64,000 bases of DNA from RBC074 sp964470555 (GTDB lineage Bacteria > Acidobacteriota > Blastocatellia > RBC074). Below are positions 41,577 to 53,170 of this stretch, piece after piece (position 1 is the first letter of the stretch; every line of letters starts with the position of its first letter). A program made the translations under genes and the position numbers. Below the pieces are notes generated by a model. It was not told the origin of the DNA and searched no databases. It worked only from the letters and a program-made list of their open reading frames with translations. The stretch covers positions 10,340 through 74,339 of the forward strand of contig CAYYDG010000037.1 of the NCBI GenBank assembly GCA_964470555.1. Reading direction: 5' to 3'.

Positions 41577-43976
41577 ATGAGTGACAAACGCTTTCGCATC
41601 GCCTTTTCCTTTGCCGGAGAAAAACAGGACTTCGTGGCCGAAGTCGCCGCCATTCTTGCCAAACAATTTGGCCAAGAAAAAATCCTCTTCGACGATTTTC
41701 ACGAAGCTGAGTTTTCCAAAGCGCGGCTTGGCCGTTCTTTGCCGAAGCTTTATCACGAAGACTCCGATCTTGTTGTCGTTGTCATTTGTCGAGATTATGG
41801 TCAGAAAGAATGGCCGGGCTTGGAATGGGATGCCATCTTCGACCTGATTAAAAAGCGGCGCGAAGAAGAAATCATGCTCTGTAACTTCGACCGCGCAACG
41901 GTTGAAGGGCTGTATTCAGACGCAGGCTTTGCGAAACTCGATGACAAAACGCCGGAACAAGCCGCCAATCTGATTCTGGAACGGCTGGCCATCAACGAAA
42001 ACTTGCCCAGAGATCATTACAAACCATCAGCCAGAGGCAGCAAGCGCGCCGCCATTCCGAACAATTTGCCTCGGTTGCAATACTTTTTCGGACGCGAAGT
42101 CGAGTTGAAAAAGATCGCCGATTCGCTGGCCGAAGACGCGCGCGGATGGGGAGCATTGATTGATGGGCCGGGCGGGATTGGCAAAACTTCGCTGGCCATT
42201 CGCGCGGCGGAGCTAGTTCCAGCTGGACGCTTCAGCCGGATCATTTTCCTTTCGTCCAAAGAGCGCGAACTGACCGCAGACGGCCAACGCTCGTTGGGAA
42301 ATTTCGTGGTACCGGGGTATTTGGAAATGCTGAACGCCATCGCCCGCGAATTGGACAAACCCGACATTGCCAAAACCACCGAAGAAGAACGCGCCGAAGC
42401 CGTGTTGCGCGCCTTGCGCGGCACGGATGTGTTGTTGCTGCTGGACAATTTGGAAACCTTGCCGGAAAGCGACCGCGACCAGTTGTTCGCTTTCCTGAAC
42501 CGATTGCCGCGCGGATGCAGCGCCATCGTCACCAGCCGCCGCCGCTCCGATGCCAGCGCAGTGCTTGTTCGGCTGGACAAACTGGATTGGCCAGCCGCCA
42601 GCGAACTGATTGCCGAACTGGCCAAAAACTACGACCTGTTGCGCCGAGCAACCGACGCCGAACGCCGCGCGCTATACGAAGACACGGGCGGCAATCCGTT
42701 GCTGATTCGCTGGATCGCTGGTCAGTTGGGCTTAGGACGCTGCCGCACGATTGCCTCCGCGCTGGAATTTCTGCGTTCCGCTCCGGCGGGCAACAATCCG
42801 CTGGAATTCATTTTCGGAGACCTTCTGGACACGTTCACTGCGAACGAAACCAAAGTGCTTGCCGCACTCAGCTATTTCACTTCGCCAATGGCGGTGAAGT
42901 TCATCGCCGAACTTGCCAATCTCAACGAGGCCGCCGCACAAGGTGCACTCAGCGATCTAGCCTTTCGCGCTCTGGTGATAGCCGATTCGGAAGAACGAAA
43001 CTTCATTCTAACGCCGATGGTCGCCGACTTTCTGCGGAGCGCGCGGCCTGAAGTCGTGACGGCAACCGGCAACCGGCTGGAACAACGCGCCTATGCCCTG
43101 ATCTTGGAAAACGGTGGCAAAGATTACAAACACTTTCAACTACTTAAAGCCACTTGGCCTATGGTTTCGTCTGCGCTTCCTCTATTTATTGCTGGGGAAA
43201 ATAGGAGGCTTCAAGAAGTGTGTGAAGAGCTTCTAGATTTTCTAAAGTTTACCGGACTTTGGGATGAGCGACTTTATTTGAATCTTCAAGCGGAAAAAAA
43301 AGCAGAGGAAGCTGGTGAATACTATGAGGCTGGGTGGCGAGCTTATCGGGCAGGCACGACTTACAACCGGTGGCGGAAAGCTGATGAGTTATTCGACTGT
43401 GTCGAACGCATGGAAAAACACTGGCAAAAAGCCCAAAGGGTTGGTAAGCGTGAAGAATCTTTTGTTCTTTTGTTACGTGGGATTGGTTACTGTTTGAAAG
43501 AAAATTATCCGGCTGCCTTAAGCACTCTTTCCAAGTCGCTTGAGCTACGCCGGAACTTGCTTCCTGAAAGTGAAGATGTGGCCATCGCACTGTCTTGGCT
43601 CGCTAAAACCGAGAGAAAAGCTGGTAATTGGGAAGTTGCGGAACGATATTATCGGGAAGCTTTACGAGTGGCCGAAGCAGTCAATTTCGATGAAGGTGTG
43701 GCCACGTATTTAGGCCATTTGGGGGCATTGTGTTTAGACAAAAAGGATTGGCTAGAAGCAGAGGTGTTGGTCCGCAGTGCTTTAGAAATAGCAGAAAAGG
43801 TTAGCCGCGAAGACTTAATCGCTATTGAGTGCCAGCGCATTGCTTTAGCTCTTATACGGCAAGGCAAATCCGCCGAAGCTCTGCCTTACGCCCAACGTTC
43901 GGTGGAAATCTATGAGCGGCTTGGTTCGCCCGACTTTGAAGAAGCCCGCGCGACTCTGCGGGAATGCGAATCCTGA
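41577..43976 (+). CDS. TIR-NB-ARC-TPR (STAND) protein, probable antiviral defence
   Basis: 799 residues. N-terminal TIR-like domain (about 1-145: FRIAFSFAGEKQDFVAEVA, WPGLEWDAIFDL with the putative catalytic Glu83). A STAND NTPase follows: Walker A GPGGIGKT (197-204), Walker B LLLLDN (286-291) and sensor TSRRR (319-323), then winged-helix-like segments. The C-terminal part (about 530-799) is TPR-like (YYEAGWRAYRAGTTYNRW, AERYYREALRVAEAVNF). This order occurs in bacterial STAND defence proteins whose TIR hydrolyses NAD+ once a phage product is sensed by the repeats (family knowledge). AGGAG precedes the ATG. Several defence-related genes follow. Confidence 0.87.
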   Translation: MSDKRFRIAFSFAGEKQDFVAEVAAILAKQFGQEKILFDDFHEAEFSKARLGRSLPKLYHEDSDLVVVVICRDYGQKEWPGLEWDAIFDLIKKRREEEIMLCNFDRATVEGLYSDAGFAKLDDKTPEQAANLILERLAINENLPRDHYKPSARGSKRAAIPNNLPRLQYFFGREVELKKIADSLAEDARGWGALIDGPGGIGKTSLAIRAAELVPAGRFSRIIFLSSKERELTADGQRSLGNFVVPGYLEMLNAIARELDKPDIAKTTEEERAEAVLRALRGTDVLLLLDNLETLPESDRDQLFAFLNRLPRGCSAIVTSRRRSDASAVLVRLDKLDWPAASELIAELAKNYDLLRRATDAERRALYEDTGGNPLLIRWIAGQLGLGRCRTIASALEFLRSAPAGNNPLEFIFGDLLDTFTANETKVLAALSYFTSPMAVKFIAELANLNEAAAQGALSDLAFRALVIADSEERNFILTPMVADFLRSARPEVVTATGNRLEQRAYALILENGGKDYKHFQLLKATWPMVSSALPLFIAGENRRLQEVCEELLDFLKFTGLWDERLYLNLQAEKKAEEAGEYYEAGWRAYRAGTTYNRWRKADELFDCVERMEKHWQKAQRVGKREESFVLLLRGIGYCLKENYPAALSTLSKSLELRRNLLPESEDVAIALSWLAKTERKAGNWEVAERYYREALRVAEAVNFDEGVATYLGHLGALCLDKKDWLEAEVLVRSALEIAEKVSREDLIAIECQRIALALIRQGKSAEALPYAQRSVEIYERLGSPDFEEARATLRECES

Positions 43977-44276
43977 CCGCCCGGCGCTGTCCATCGCATC
44001 GCGGATGCATAGGTTAGAGAGTGTTTGGAAATTAGCGCCAGAGGCGCGGCCTGTTTATAGAAATGCCGTATTCGTAGTCCCAAGCTCCATAGGAGCGACC
44101 TGTGTATAGGCCGCTCCTATGGAGCTTGGGGAAAGGCGCTCGCCAATCTATAAACAGGCCGCTCCGATGGAGCTAAAAACCGGCAATCCAAATTTCCGAT
44201 CAGGCTTTAGCGCAGAAGTGAATGCGCCAAGCAGAATCTTTTTGCGGTATGATGGCCGCAAAAAGGAGGTGATTTT
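43977..44276. repeat. Palindromic intergenic element between TIR-STAND and antitoxin genes
   Basis: Two nested perfect inverted repeats: outer arms 44046-44061 and 44147-44162 (16 bp, GCGGCCTGTTTATAGA and complement), inner arms 44079-44097 and 44112-44130 (19 bp, built on CAAGCTCCATAGGAGCG). The whole 117-base unit can fold into one long cruciform. No gene is visible here. AAGGAGGTG at 44263-44271 serves the next gene. Confidence 0.75.
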
Positions 44277-44528
44277 ATGGAAATCAATGTGCAGGAAATT
44301 TATCAGCAAACAGTTCGTCCGCGGCCGGAGCACGAGCGGTTGACGCTGGCGACGCTGATTCTTCAAGACATTTCACAGGCTCCGCCTGTTGATCGTCCGA
44401 AACGGAAAGGCGCGTTGAAGGAACTATTTGGCACGGGAATCAGTGGCGGAGTGAATGGTTCCGACAATGAACAGATTGACCGCGATCTGGCGCGTGAATA
44501 TGGCAGTACACACGAGGATGAAGACTGA
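44277..44528 (+). CDS. Orphan antitoxin-like protein
   Basis: 83 residues with AAGGAGGTG well spaced before the ATG. The N-terminal part (VQEIYQQTVRPRPEHERLTLATLIL) matches small antitoxin-like proteins of unknown fold found near PIN toxins. The C-terminal tail (GSDNEQIDRDLAREYG) is nearly the same as that of the next gene (SADNERIDADLACEYG), although the N-termini are unrelated. It stands without its own toxin; the only PIN gene is after the second antitoxin. It may be a remnant or a second DNA-binding partner of the same toxin. Confidence 0.62.
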   Translation: MEINVQEIYQQTVRPRPEHERLTLATLILQDISQAPPVDRPKRKGALKELFGTGISGGVNGSDNEQIDRDLAREYGSTHEDED

Positions 44529-44578
44529 TGCCGCCAATCAATATCTGGCGCTGATCTATCAGCCTGGAGGAGATGAAT

Positions 44579-44851
44579 ATGCTAACAACCATCGAAGCTG
44601 AAATTGATGTGAACGGAACCGTCACGCTGTTGGAACCGATCACGCTGACCCGGAAAAGCCGCGCAATTGTGACCGTGCTGGAAAATGGCAACGGCTCAAA
44701 GAAGCACATGACCGAAGAAGAAGCGCGTTTAGCCGAAGAACGCTTCGCACGCTGGATTGGCGCTTGGGATAGTGGCGATCCGAATTCTGCCGATAATGAG
44801 CGGATTGATGCTGATTTGGCGTGTGAGTATGGAGCAGGTCTGGATGAGTAG
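44579..44851 (+). CDS. Antitoxin, DUF104/AbrB-like N-terminus
   Basis: 90 residues from ATG 44579; GGAGG is 8-9 nt upstream (ATG 44573 is less well spaced). The N-terminal strands (TTIEAEIDVNGTVTLLEPITL, SRAIVTVLE) follow the DUF104/AF2212-like antitoxin pattern. The C-terminal half is a charged helix ending in SADNERIDADLACEYG, the likely toxin-binding tail. The PIN toxin begins 8 bases downstream, so this is the cognate antitoxin; autoregulation of the operon is expected but not visible. Confidence 0.75.
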   Translation: MLTTIEAEIDVNGTVTLLEPITLTRKSRAIVTVLENGNGSKKHMTEEEARLAEERFARWIGAWDSGDPNSADNERIDADLACEYGAGLDE

Positions 44852-44859
44852 GTGAGTTT

Positions 44860-45255
44860 ATGTTCTTGGACACATCAGGCTTGTTTTGCATACACGATCT
44901 TCGGGATCGTCGGCAATCTGCCGCGACAAACCATTTCCGCCAAGCGCGAAATGTGATTACCACCAACTACGTATTGACTGAATTTGTAGCCTTAGCACAT
45001 GCGCGGGGAGTGCCACGAACAAATGCTCTCAAGATTCTTCGCGATTTGGTGAGTGTGCAGCGTATCGAAGTCGTATGGGTTGATGAAAAATTGCACGCAT
45101 CAGCAATGGCATTACTGGAAGCCCGGATGGATAAGGACTATTCACTCTGCGATGCGGTCAGCTTTGTGCTGATGCGTGAGCGCCAGATCAATGACGCTCT
45201 GACGACCGATAAACATTTTGCTCAGGAAGGCTTCACTCGACTACTGGAACCGTAA
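44860..45255 (+). CDS. PIN-domain ribonuclease toxin (VapC-like)
   Basis: 131 residues. Acidic metal-binding residues of the PIN fold are visible in MFLDTSGLF (Asp4), TNYVLTEFVAL, DKDYSLCDAVSFVLM and DALTTDKHF. AGGTGA lies before the ATG. It follows the DUF104-like antitoxin by 8 bases and forms a standard toxin-antitoxin pair. RecQ starts 14 bases downstream. Confidence 0.84.
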   Translation: MFLDTSGLFCIHDLRDRRQSAATNHFRQARNVITTNYVLTEFVALAHARGVPRTNALKILRDLVSVQRIEVVWVDEKLHASAMALLEARMDKDYSLCDAVSFVLMRERQINDALTTDKHFAQEGFTRLLEP

Positions 45256-45269
45256 TTCCGCATTCAGCC

Positions 45270-47552
45270 ATGCCTACATTCGAAGACGCACAATCCGCGT
45301 TGGAACAGCATTTCAGCTTTTCGTCGTTCCGCGAAGGCCAGGCCGATGTGATTCGCGCCGTGCTGGACGGGCGGGATTGCGTGGTTGTCATGCCTACCGG
45401 CGGAGGAAAATCGCTCTGTTACCAACTCCCTGCCCTGCTGTTTCCCGGCGTGACGCTGGTTATTTCGCCTTTGATTGCGTTGATGAAAGATCAGGTGGAC
45501 GCGCTGAACGCGCGCCGCATTCCCGCCACAGTCATCAACAGTTCCATCAGTTTTGACCAGCAAATGTCACGGTTGCAGGCAATGACCGACGGGCAATTTC
45601 GGCTGGTATATGTCGCGCCCGAACGCTTTCGCAACGAACGTTTTGTCGAAGCTCTGAAAGGCGTTCAGGTTTCGCTCTTCGCTGTGGACGAAGCGCATTG
45701 CATTTCTCAATGGGGACACGATTTCCGACCGGATTATTTGCGGCTGCGTTCAGCGATTGACGCGCTGGAACAGGATGGTCACCGGCCACAGGTCATTGCG
45801 CTGACGGCGACGGCCACGCCCAGAGTCCGCGACGACATTGCCGCGCAGTTGGGATTGCATCGCCCGGCCAGTTTCATCGCCGGGTTTGATCGCCCGAATC
45901 TGATGCTGCGCGTCGAACACTGCAAATCCGACAAAGAACGCACGGCGCGCGCGGCGCAGATCATAGAACGCAGCGACGGCACAGGCATCATTTACGCCGC
46001 GACTCGCAAAGCCGTCGAAGAAGTCACGCACGAATTGAAATCGCTGGGGTTGAAAGTCGCTGGGTATCACGCGGGTTTTGGTGACGCGGTGCGAGCGCGC
46101 GTGCAGGACAGTTTCATGTCCGGCGAACTGCAAGCCATCGTCGCCACCAACGCTTTCGGGATGGGCGTGGACAAACGCGATTTGCGATTCGTCACGCATT
46201 ACAACATGCCGGGTTCGGTCGAAGCTTATTACCAGGAAGTCGGGCGAGCCGGGCGCGACGGGCTGCCGTCGGTTTGCACTCTGCTGTTCAATTACGTTGA
46301 CACGCGCACGCACGAATTTTTTATCGAAGGCAATTACCCCGAACCGGATTTGATCCGCGATGTGTACGATTGCCTGAAAGGCGTAAACCGCGACGAAATC
46401 GAATTGACCGCGCGCGAAATCGCTCCGCGCATCGGCGTCAAAAACGAAATGGCAATCAATTCGGCGCTGGTCTTTCTGGAAAAAGCCGGTCACATCGAAC
46501 GCGTTCCGGGCGGCGGAACAATCAAATTGCTCGACCGCGTTTCGCGTATGTTGCTGCGCGTGAACTGGCACGATCTGTCCAAACGCCGCGCCGCCGAAGA
46601 ACGCAAGCTGCGCGAAATGCTGAATTTCGCTTATCACAAAGACTGTTTGCGCCAATTCATCCTGCGTTATTTCGGCGACCGCAAACAGCCGACGAACTGC
46701 CGCTGTTCCAATTGCCAGCCGCGCGTAAAGTGGAAAGAACTCTCTGCTGCGAAGGAACTCAGTCAATCGCCATCCGCGGACGCTGCGTCATCCGATCTGC
46801 CCATCGAAACCAGCACACCTCGCGCGTTGACGGACGAAGAACATCTGGCAGCGCGAAAAATCCTGAGCTGCGTGGCGCGTATGGAAGGCCGTTTCGGCAA
46901 ATCCGTTGTCGCCAGCGTGCTGCGCGGTTCGCGCGCCCAAAACATTCAGGCCAATCAACTGGATCAACTTTCGACTTATGGTTTGCTGCGCGATTATTCG
47001 CAGGACGACCTGACGAAATTTCTCAATGCGTTGATCGTCGCCGGTTGCATTCGCCAAAGCGGAACGGCGAATCAGGCGGTGACGCTGACCGAACTTGGGC
47101 GACAGGTCATGCTGGACAAAGCGCGCGTCGCGCTCGACCTGGAAGGCGTTGGCGCGGATTTGTCCGACGACGTCAGCGAAGAAACCGAACAATCCGAAAC
47201 CGCCGCTATTCAAAAGCGATTGCAGTCCAATCGGCTGGGCGATACGCACGAAAAAACGTTTGCGCTGTTCAACGCCGGATTCAGTTCCGCCCAAATCGCC
47301 AGCCAGCGCGGATTGAAACTCAGCACCATCGAAGAACATTTGTCGTTGTTGATCGAAGCCGGTCGAAACATCAACGTGGACGAATTGGTCAGCGCAGATC
47401 ATCGCGCCTTGATCGAAACTGCTCACGCACAATGCGCTGAAGCCGGACAAGTCGGGCTGACTCCGATCAAACAGTTGTTACCTGAAGAAATCAGCTTCGG
47501 CGCAATTCGCATTACGCTGGCGGCGCTGAAACATGCCGCGCGGCAAACGTAA
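45270..47552 (+). CDS. recQ: ATP-dependent DNA helicase RecQ
   Basis: 760 residues. Superfamily 2 helicase motifs are complete: MPTGGGKSLCYQ (Walker A, Lys47), DEAHCISQWGHDFRP (DEAH 140-143), GTGIIYAATRK, TNAFGMGVDKRDLRFVTHY and QEVGRAGRDG. The RecQ-C-terminal zinc module has cysteines in CLRQFILRYFGD and NCRCSNCQ; a winged-helix RQC (about 535-620) follows and a helix-turn-helix (about 665-730: GFSSAQIASQRGLKLSTIEEHL) replaces a classical HRDC. It unwinds 3'-to-5' DNA in recombination and repair. No strong Shine-Dalgarno is seen. Confidence 0.94.
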   Translation: MPTFEDAQSALEQHFSFSSFREGQADVIRAVLDGRDCVVVMPTGGGKSLCYQLPALLFPGVTLVISPLIALMKDQVDALNARRIPATVINSSISFDQQMSRLQAMTDGQFRLVYVAPERFRNERFVEALKGVQVSLFAVDEAHCISQWGHDFRPDYLRLRSAIDALEQDGHRPQVIALTATATPRVRDDIAAQLGLHRPASFIAGFDRPNLMLRVEHCKSDKERTARAAQIIERSDGTGIIYAATRKAVEEVTHELKSLGLKVAGYHAGFGDAVRARVQDSFMSGELQAIVATNAFGMGVDKRDLRFVTHYNMPGSVEAYYQEVGRAGRDGLPSVCTLLFNYVDTRTHEFFIEGNYPEPDLIRDVYDCLKGVNRDEIELTAREIAPRIGVKNEMAINSALVFLEKAGHIERVPGGGTIKLLDRVSRMLLRVNWHDLSKRRAAEERKLREMLNFAYHKDCLRQFILRYFGDRKQPTNCRCSNCQPRVKWKELSAAKELSQSPSADAASSDLPIETSTPRALTDEEHLAARKILSCVARMEGRFGKSVVASVLRGSRAQNIQANQLDQLSTYGLLRDYSQDDLTKFLNALIVAGCIRQSGTANQAVTLTELGRQVMLDKARVALDLEGVGADLSDDVSEETEQSETAAIQKRLQSNRLGDTHEKTFALFNAGFSSAQIASQRGLKLSTIEEHLSLLIEAGRNINVDELVSADHRALIETAHAQCAEAGQVGLTPIKQLLPEEISFGAIRITLAALKHAARQT

Positions 47553-47703
47553 CGCGACGACCAATTGACCGGCGAAAAAAAATTGGTCATTGTTCACGCC
47601 ATCACTCACTTTCGAGATTTACATCAACAACCGAAATCCGCCCGAAACGTCGCCGCTGCTGAGCGTTGCGCGTTCGAGGCTTGCGAGAGGAAATATCAAC
47701 CAG

Positions 47704-49587
47704 ATGAAAGCACCAGCTAAATTCGTTGTGGTCGGCGCGATTGTGTTGTCGCTGGCCTGGTTTCTGGGCGTCAATTCTAAGGCGCAACAACCCGCCGGTT
47801 CGACAGGCAAAGACGCTCCGCCGGACGGCGCAAAGTTGTACGAAGAGCGTTGCGCCGTCTGCCACGACAACACGGGGAACAATCCGCAAGATCGCACTCC
47901 TCCGAAATCCCTGCTGACGCGACGAGCGCCTGACGACATCATCGCTGCGCTGACTACCGGTTCGATGAAATCTCAGGCTGCCGGTTTGAAGGAACTGGAA
48001 ATTCGCGCGATTGCTGTTTACCTGACCGGTAAACAGCCGAGCGGCGTGATTGATCCTTCGCAATTGGCCAATCGTTGCCAGGCGCCGGGTGGCCCGATCA
48101 ATCTGAAAGCAACGGGCTGGAACGGCTGGAGCACCGATCTGGACAACACTCGATTTCAACCCAAGCCGGGATTGAAGGCCGAAGACGTGCCGAAATTGAA
48201 AGTGAAATGGGCGTTCGCTTATCCGGCGACAATGGCCATAGGCCAACCGACAATTGTCGGCAATCGGTTGTACGTGACGACGGATTCAGGTCAGGTCATC
48301 AATCTAAACGCACAAACCGGTTGCGCGTATTGGGCAGTGAGCGTGGGCGCGCCGGTGCGAACTTCGGTGTCGGTCGGAGCCTTGCCGCCAAACAGCAAAG
48401 CGAAATTCGTGGCGTATTTTGGCGACGAACGCGCCACTGTGCATGCAGTGGACGCCGAAACGGGCAAACAGCTTTGGAAGATCAAACTGGACGATCATCC
48501 GGTGGCGCGCATCACTGGTTCACCCGTGTTGTACAAAGATCGTTTGTACGTGCCCGTGTCTTCGGTCGAAGAAGCCATTTCGCGCCCGGACAAATACGAA
48601 TGCTGCAAGTTTCGCGGCAGCATGGCGGCGCTGGACGCTTATACCGGCAAGCTGCTCTGGCAAACTTATGCCATCCCTGAAGAGCCGAAACCACACAAGA
48701 AAAATTCCGCCGGAACGCAAATGTACGGCCCGGCAGGAGCCGCCATCTGGTCAGCGCCGACATTGGATTTGAAACGCGGCGTGCTGTACGCCGGAACGGG
48801 CAATTCATACACGGACGTGAAAACCGGCGGGTCGAATTCCATCATCGCCTTTGAACTGGCAACCGGAAAAATCCGCTGGGCATTTCAGGCGATGCCGAAC
48901 GACAATTTCATCATGAACTGTGGCCGCCCAGGCCAGGGCAATTGCCCGGAAAATGCCGGACCGGATTTCGATTTCGGCAGTTCGCCGATTCTTCGCAAAT
49001 TGCCGAACGGCAAAGACGTTTTGCTGGTTGGCAACAAAGGCGGAGTTCTGTTTGCGCTCGATCCTGACAACCAGGGCAAAAAGCTGTGGGAAATCAAACT
49101 CGGCGCAGGAACAGCGCTGGGCGGCATTCAATGGGGATTCACCGCCGACGCGACTACGACTTATGTTGCGGTGGCCGATCCGTTCGGAGCGCCAGACAAA
49201 CGCAACCCCGGATTGTCCGCCGTGAAAATTGCCACCGGCGAAAAACTCTGGCAGGTTCCTGCTCCGGTTGTGCCCTGTTCGTGGGGCAAATCGCGTTGCA
49301 CCAACGCCCAATCGGCGGCGGTCACGCTGATTCCGGGCATAGTGTTTTCGGGAACGACCGACGGCCATTTGCGCGCTTACGCCACCGCCGACGGAAAGGT
49401 CGTTTGGGATTTCGACACGGCGGCTCAACCGTATGACGCCGTCAACGGCAAACAAGCCAAAGGCGGCACGATTGACGCCGGAGGCCCAACCATTGCCAAC
49501 GGCATTCTGTACATCAATTCCGGTTACGGCAGAATCATAGGCATGCCCGGCAACGCATTGCTGGCATTTTCCGTGGATGGGAAATAA
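47704..49587 (+). CDS. PQQ-dependent dehydrogenase with N-terminal cytochrome c domain
   Basis: 627 residues from ATG 47704. Signal peptide (FVVVGAIVLSLAWFLGVNSKAQQ) is followed by a mono-heme cytochrome c domain with CAVCH (50-54), then an eight-bladed PQQ propeller (GWNGWSTDLDNTRFQ, YVTTDSGQVINLNAQTG, KQLWKIKLDDHPV, GTLKIGRKLWQVP-like blades). The order resembles polyvinyl-alcohol dehydrogenase (cytochrome). It would oxidise an alcohol in the periplasm and pass electrons to cytochrome c. The gene overlaps its neighbour at the stop (TAATGA). Confidence 0.88.
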   Translation: MKAPAKFVVVGAIVLSLAWFLGVNSKAQQPAGSTGKDAPPDGAKLYEERCAVCHDNTGNNPQDRTPPKSLLTRRAPDDIIAALTTGSMKSQAAGLKELEIRAIAVYLTGKQPSGVIDPSQLANRCQAPGGPINLKATGWNGWSTDLDNTRFQPKPGLKAEDVPKLKVKWAFAYPATMAIGQPTIVGNRLYVTTDSGQVINLNAQTGCAYWAVSVGAPVRTSVSVGALPPNSKAKFVAYFGDERATVHAVDAETGKQLWKIKLDDHPVARITGSPVLYKDRLYVPVSSVEEAISRPDKYECCKFRGSMAALDAYTGKLLWQTYAIPEEPKPHKKNSAGTQMYGPAGAAIWSAPTLDLKRGVLYAGTGNSYTDVKTGGSNSIIAFELATGKIRWAFQAMPNDNFIMNCGRPGQGNCPENAGPDFDFGSSPILRKLPNGKDVLLVGNKGGVLFALDPDNQGKKLWEIKLGAGTALGGIQWGFTADATTTYVAVADPFGAPDKRNPGLSAVKIATGEKLWQVPAPVVPCSWGKSRCTNAQSAAVTLIPGIVFSGTTDGHLRAYATADGKVVWDFDTAAQPYDAVNGKQAKGGTIDAGGPTIANGILYINSGYGRIIGMPGNALLAFSVDGK

Positions 49588-50612
49588 TGAACGGCACGAC
49601 AGCAATGGCCAATCTCCTTCACCGCAGAGGCGCAAAGAACGCAAAGGCGGCGCAGAGAATTCACTCTGCGAAACCTCTGCGCTTTCCGCGCCTCTGCGGT
49701 GAAAATGACTTTCTCAAAATAGCATTTCTTTTCACTCTCACATTCCTGCTGTGCATAACTGCGCTGAATACGGTGGCGCAGGAAACCGCCGCAACGCATC
49801 ACCAACGCGGATTCGCTTTTCACGAACGCCGTTCGCTGGACGAAGCCAGCAAGGAATATGCGGCAGCGTTGGCGATTGATCCACCGCGAGAATTGACCGC
49901 CGAAGAATGGCAACTTGCGCGGCGGTTCGCTCCGCGTTTGTACACGACGCCGACGGAGTTTTTCCCGCTCAAAGATTTCGCGGTCATACTTCACCCGACT
50001 GAACGGCTGATTGCGTATCACTTCTTTTGGGAAGACGACATTGATTTCCCGGAAGACAACGATCCTTGCGACCACGAATTGATCTGGGTTCAGTATTCCG
50101 CTGACAAACTGCGGCTGGAAAACGTCTGGTCGTATTTTCACGGACGGATTTTGGCGGGCGAAGAATCGGCGTTGTCAGACGCGCGGCGAAACGGAATGCG
50201 TCCGCGCGTCAATGTGCAATGGGGCAAACACGGTTCGCTGCTTGCGGGTTGGGAAACCATGACGTTGAAAGCCGACGCGGGCGACGCCGAACGCAAGTAT
50301 TACCCCACAGGCCAGCCGATCACGCTGCAACAATACAACGAAGGCACATTCCGCAAACTCAGCACCGAAGGCCGTCGGCTGATTGACCATCCGTTGGCCA
50401 GGCGGTTGAACTGGCCGACGAAGTTCACCGGTTCGTGGCGTGATTTCGTCAATTTTTCGCGGCTGGTTGACCCGCTGACGTTGCTGACCAAACGTCGTAT
50501 GGCGTTGGTATCGCGCTGGAACAACGCCACGATTGATCAACACTTTTTGCCGTATAACTTCCGCCCAAAAACCGAATGGCCCGTCGGGCCAGCGCTCAAC
50601 GAACGAAAATGA
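49587..50612 (+). CDS. Hypothetical exported protein with repeat-derived N-terminus
   Basis: 341 residues from ATG 49587 (overlapping the dehydrogenase stop), or 335 from ATG 49605. The first 40 or so residues (HRRGAKNAKAAQRIHSAK) are encoded by an inverted repeat (49618-49703); a hydrophobic export segment follows (FLKIAFLFTLTFLLCIT). The mature part contains HHQRGFAFHERRSLDEASKE (TPR-like) and conserved-looking FWEDDIDFPEDNDPCDHELIWVQ, but I do not recognise the family. The repeat has apparently been inserted into the gene start; the original start may be lost. Distal parts of the gene look normal. Confidence 0.7.
   Translation: MNGTTAMANLLHRRGAKNAKAAQRIHSAKPLRFPRLCGENDFLKIAFLFTLTFLLCITALNTVAQETAATHHQRGFAFHERRSLDEASKEYAAALAIDPPRELTAEEWQLARRFAPRLYTTPTEFFPLKDFAVILHPTERLIAYHFFWEDDIDFPEDNDPCDHELIWVQYSADKLRLENVWSYFHGRILAGEESALSDARRNGMRPRVNVQWGKHGSLLAGWETMTLKADAGDAERKYYPTGQPITLQQYNEGTFRKLSTEGRRLIDHPLARRLNWPTKFTGSWRDFVNFSRLVDPLTLLTKRRMALVSRWNNATIDQHFLPYNFRPKTEWPVGPALNERK
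49618..49703. repeat. Inverted repeat of the CACCGCAGAGGCGC family, in coding sequence
   Basis: Perfect 16-base arms at 49618-49633 (TTCACCGCAGAGGCGC) and 49688-49703, with secondary GCAGAG/CTCTGC pairing inside. This dispersed repeat type is usually intergenic in bacteria; here it sits in frame in the 5' end of the gene at 49587. Confidence 0.75.
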
Positions 50613-50616
50613 CACT

Positions 50617-50709
50617 GTTCAGAGTACCGCCTTTAGGCGGCTGTGCGGCTTCAGCCGCCAAATGTGGCTCATAAACGAGCCGCTTCCGCCTAAAGGCGGT
50701 ACTCTGAAC
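50617..50709. repeat. Four-hairpin palindromic element between hypothetical and acylase genes
   Basis: Perfect 24-base arms at 50617-50640 and 50686-50709, each itself palindromic at CCGCCTTTAGGCGG, enclose two smaller hairpins (GCGGCTTCAGCCGC at about 50645-50658 and GGCTC..GAGCC at about 50666-50681). Typical of REP-type (BIME-like) elements. No transposase is near. Confidence 0.75.
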
Positions 50710-50732
50710 GCCATCAACAGGAGACTCACCTC

Positions 50733-53147
<2,415 letters not shown>

Positions 53148-53170
53148 GCCAAACCGTTCGTGGCTGCTGA

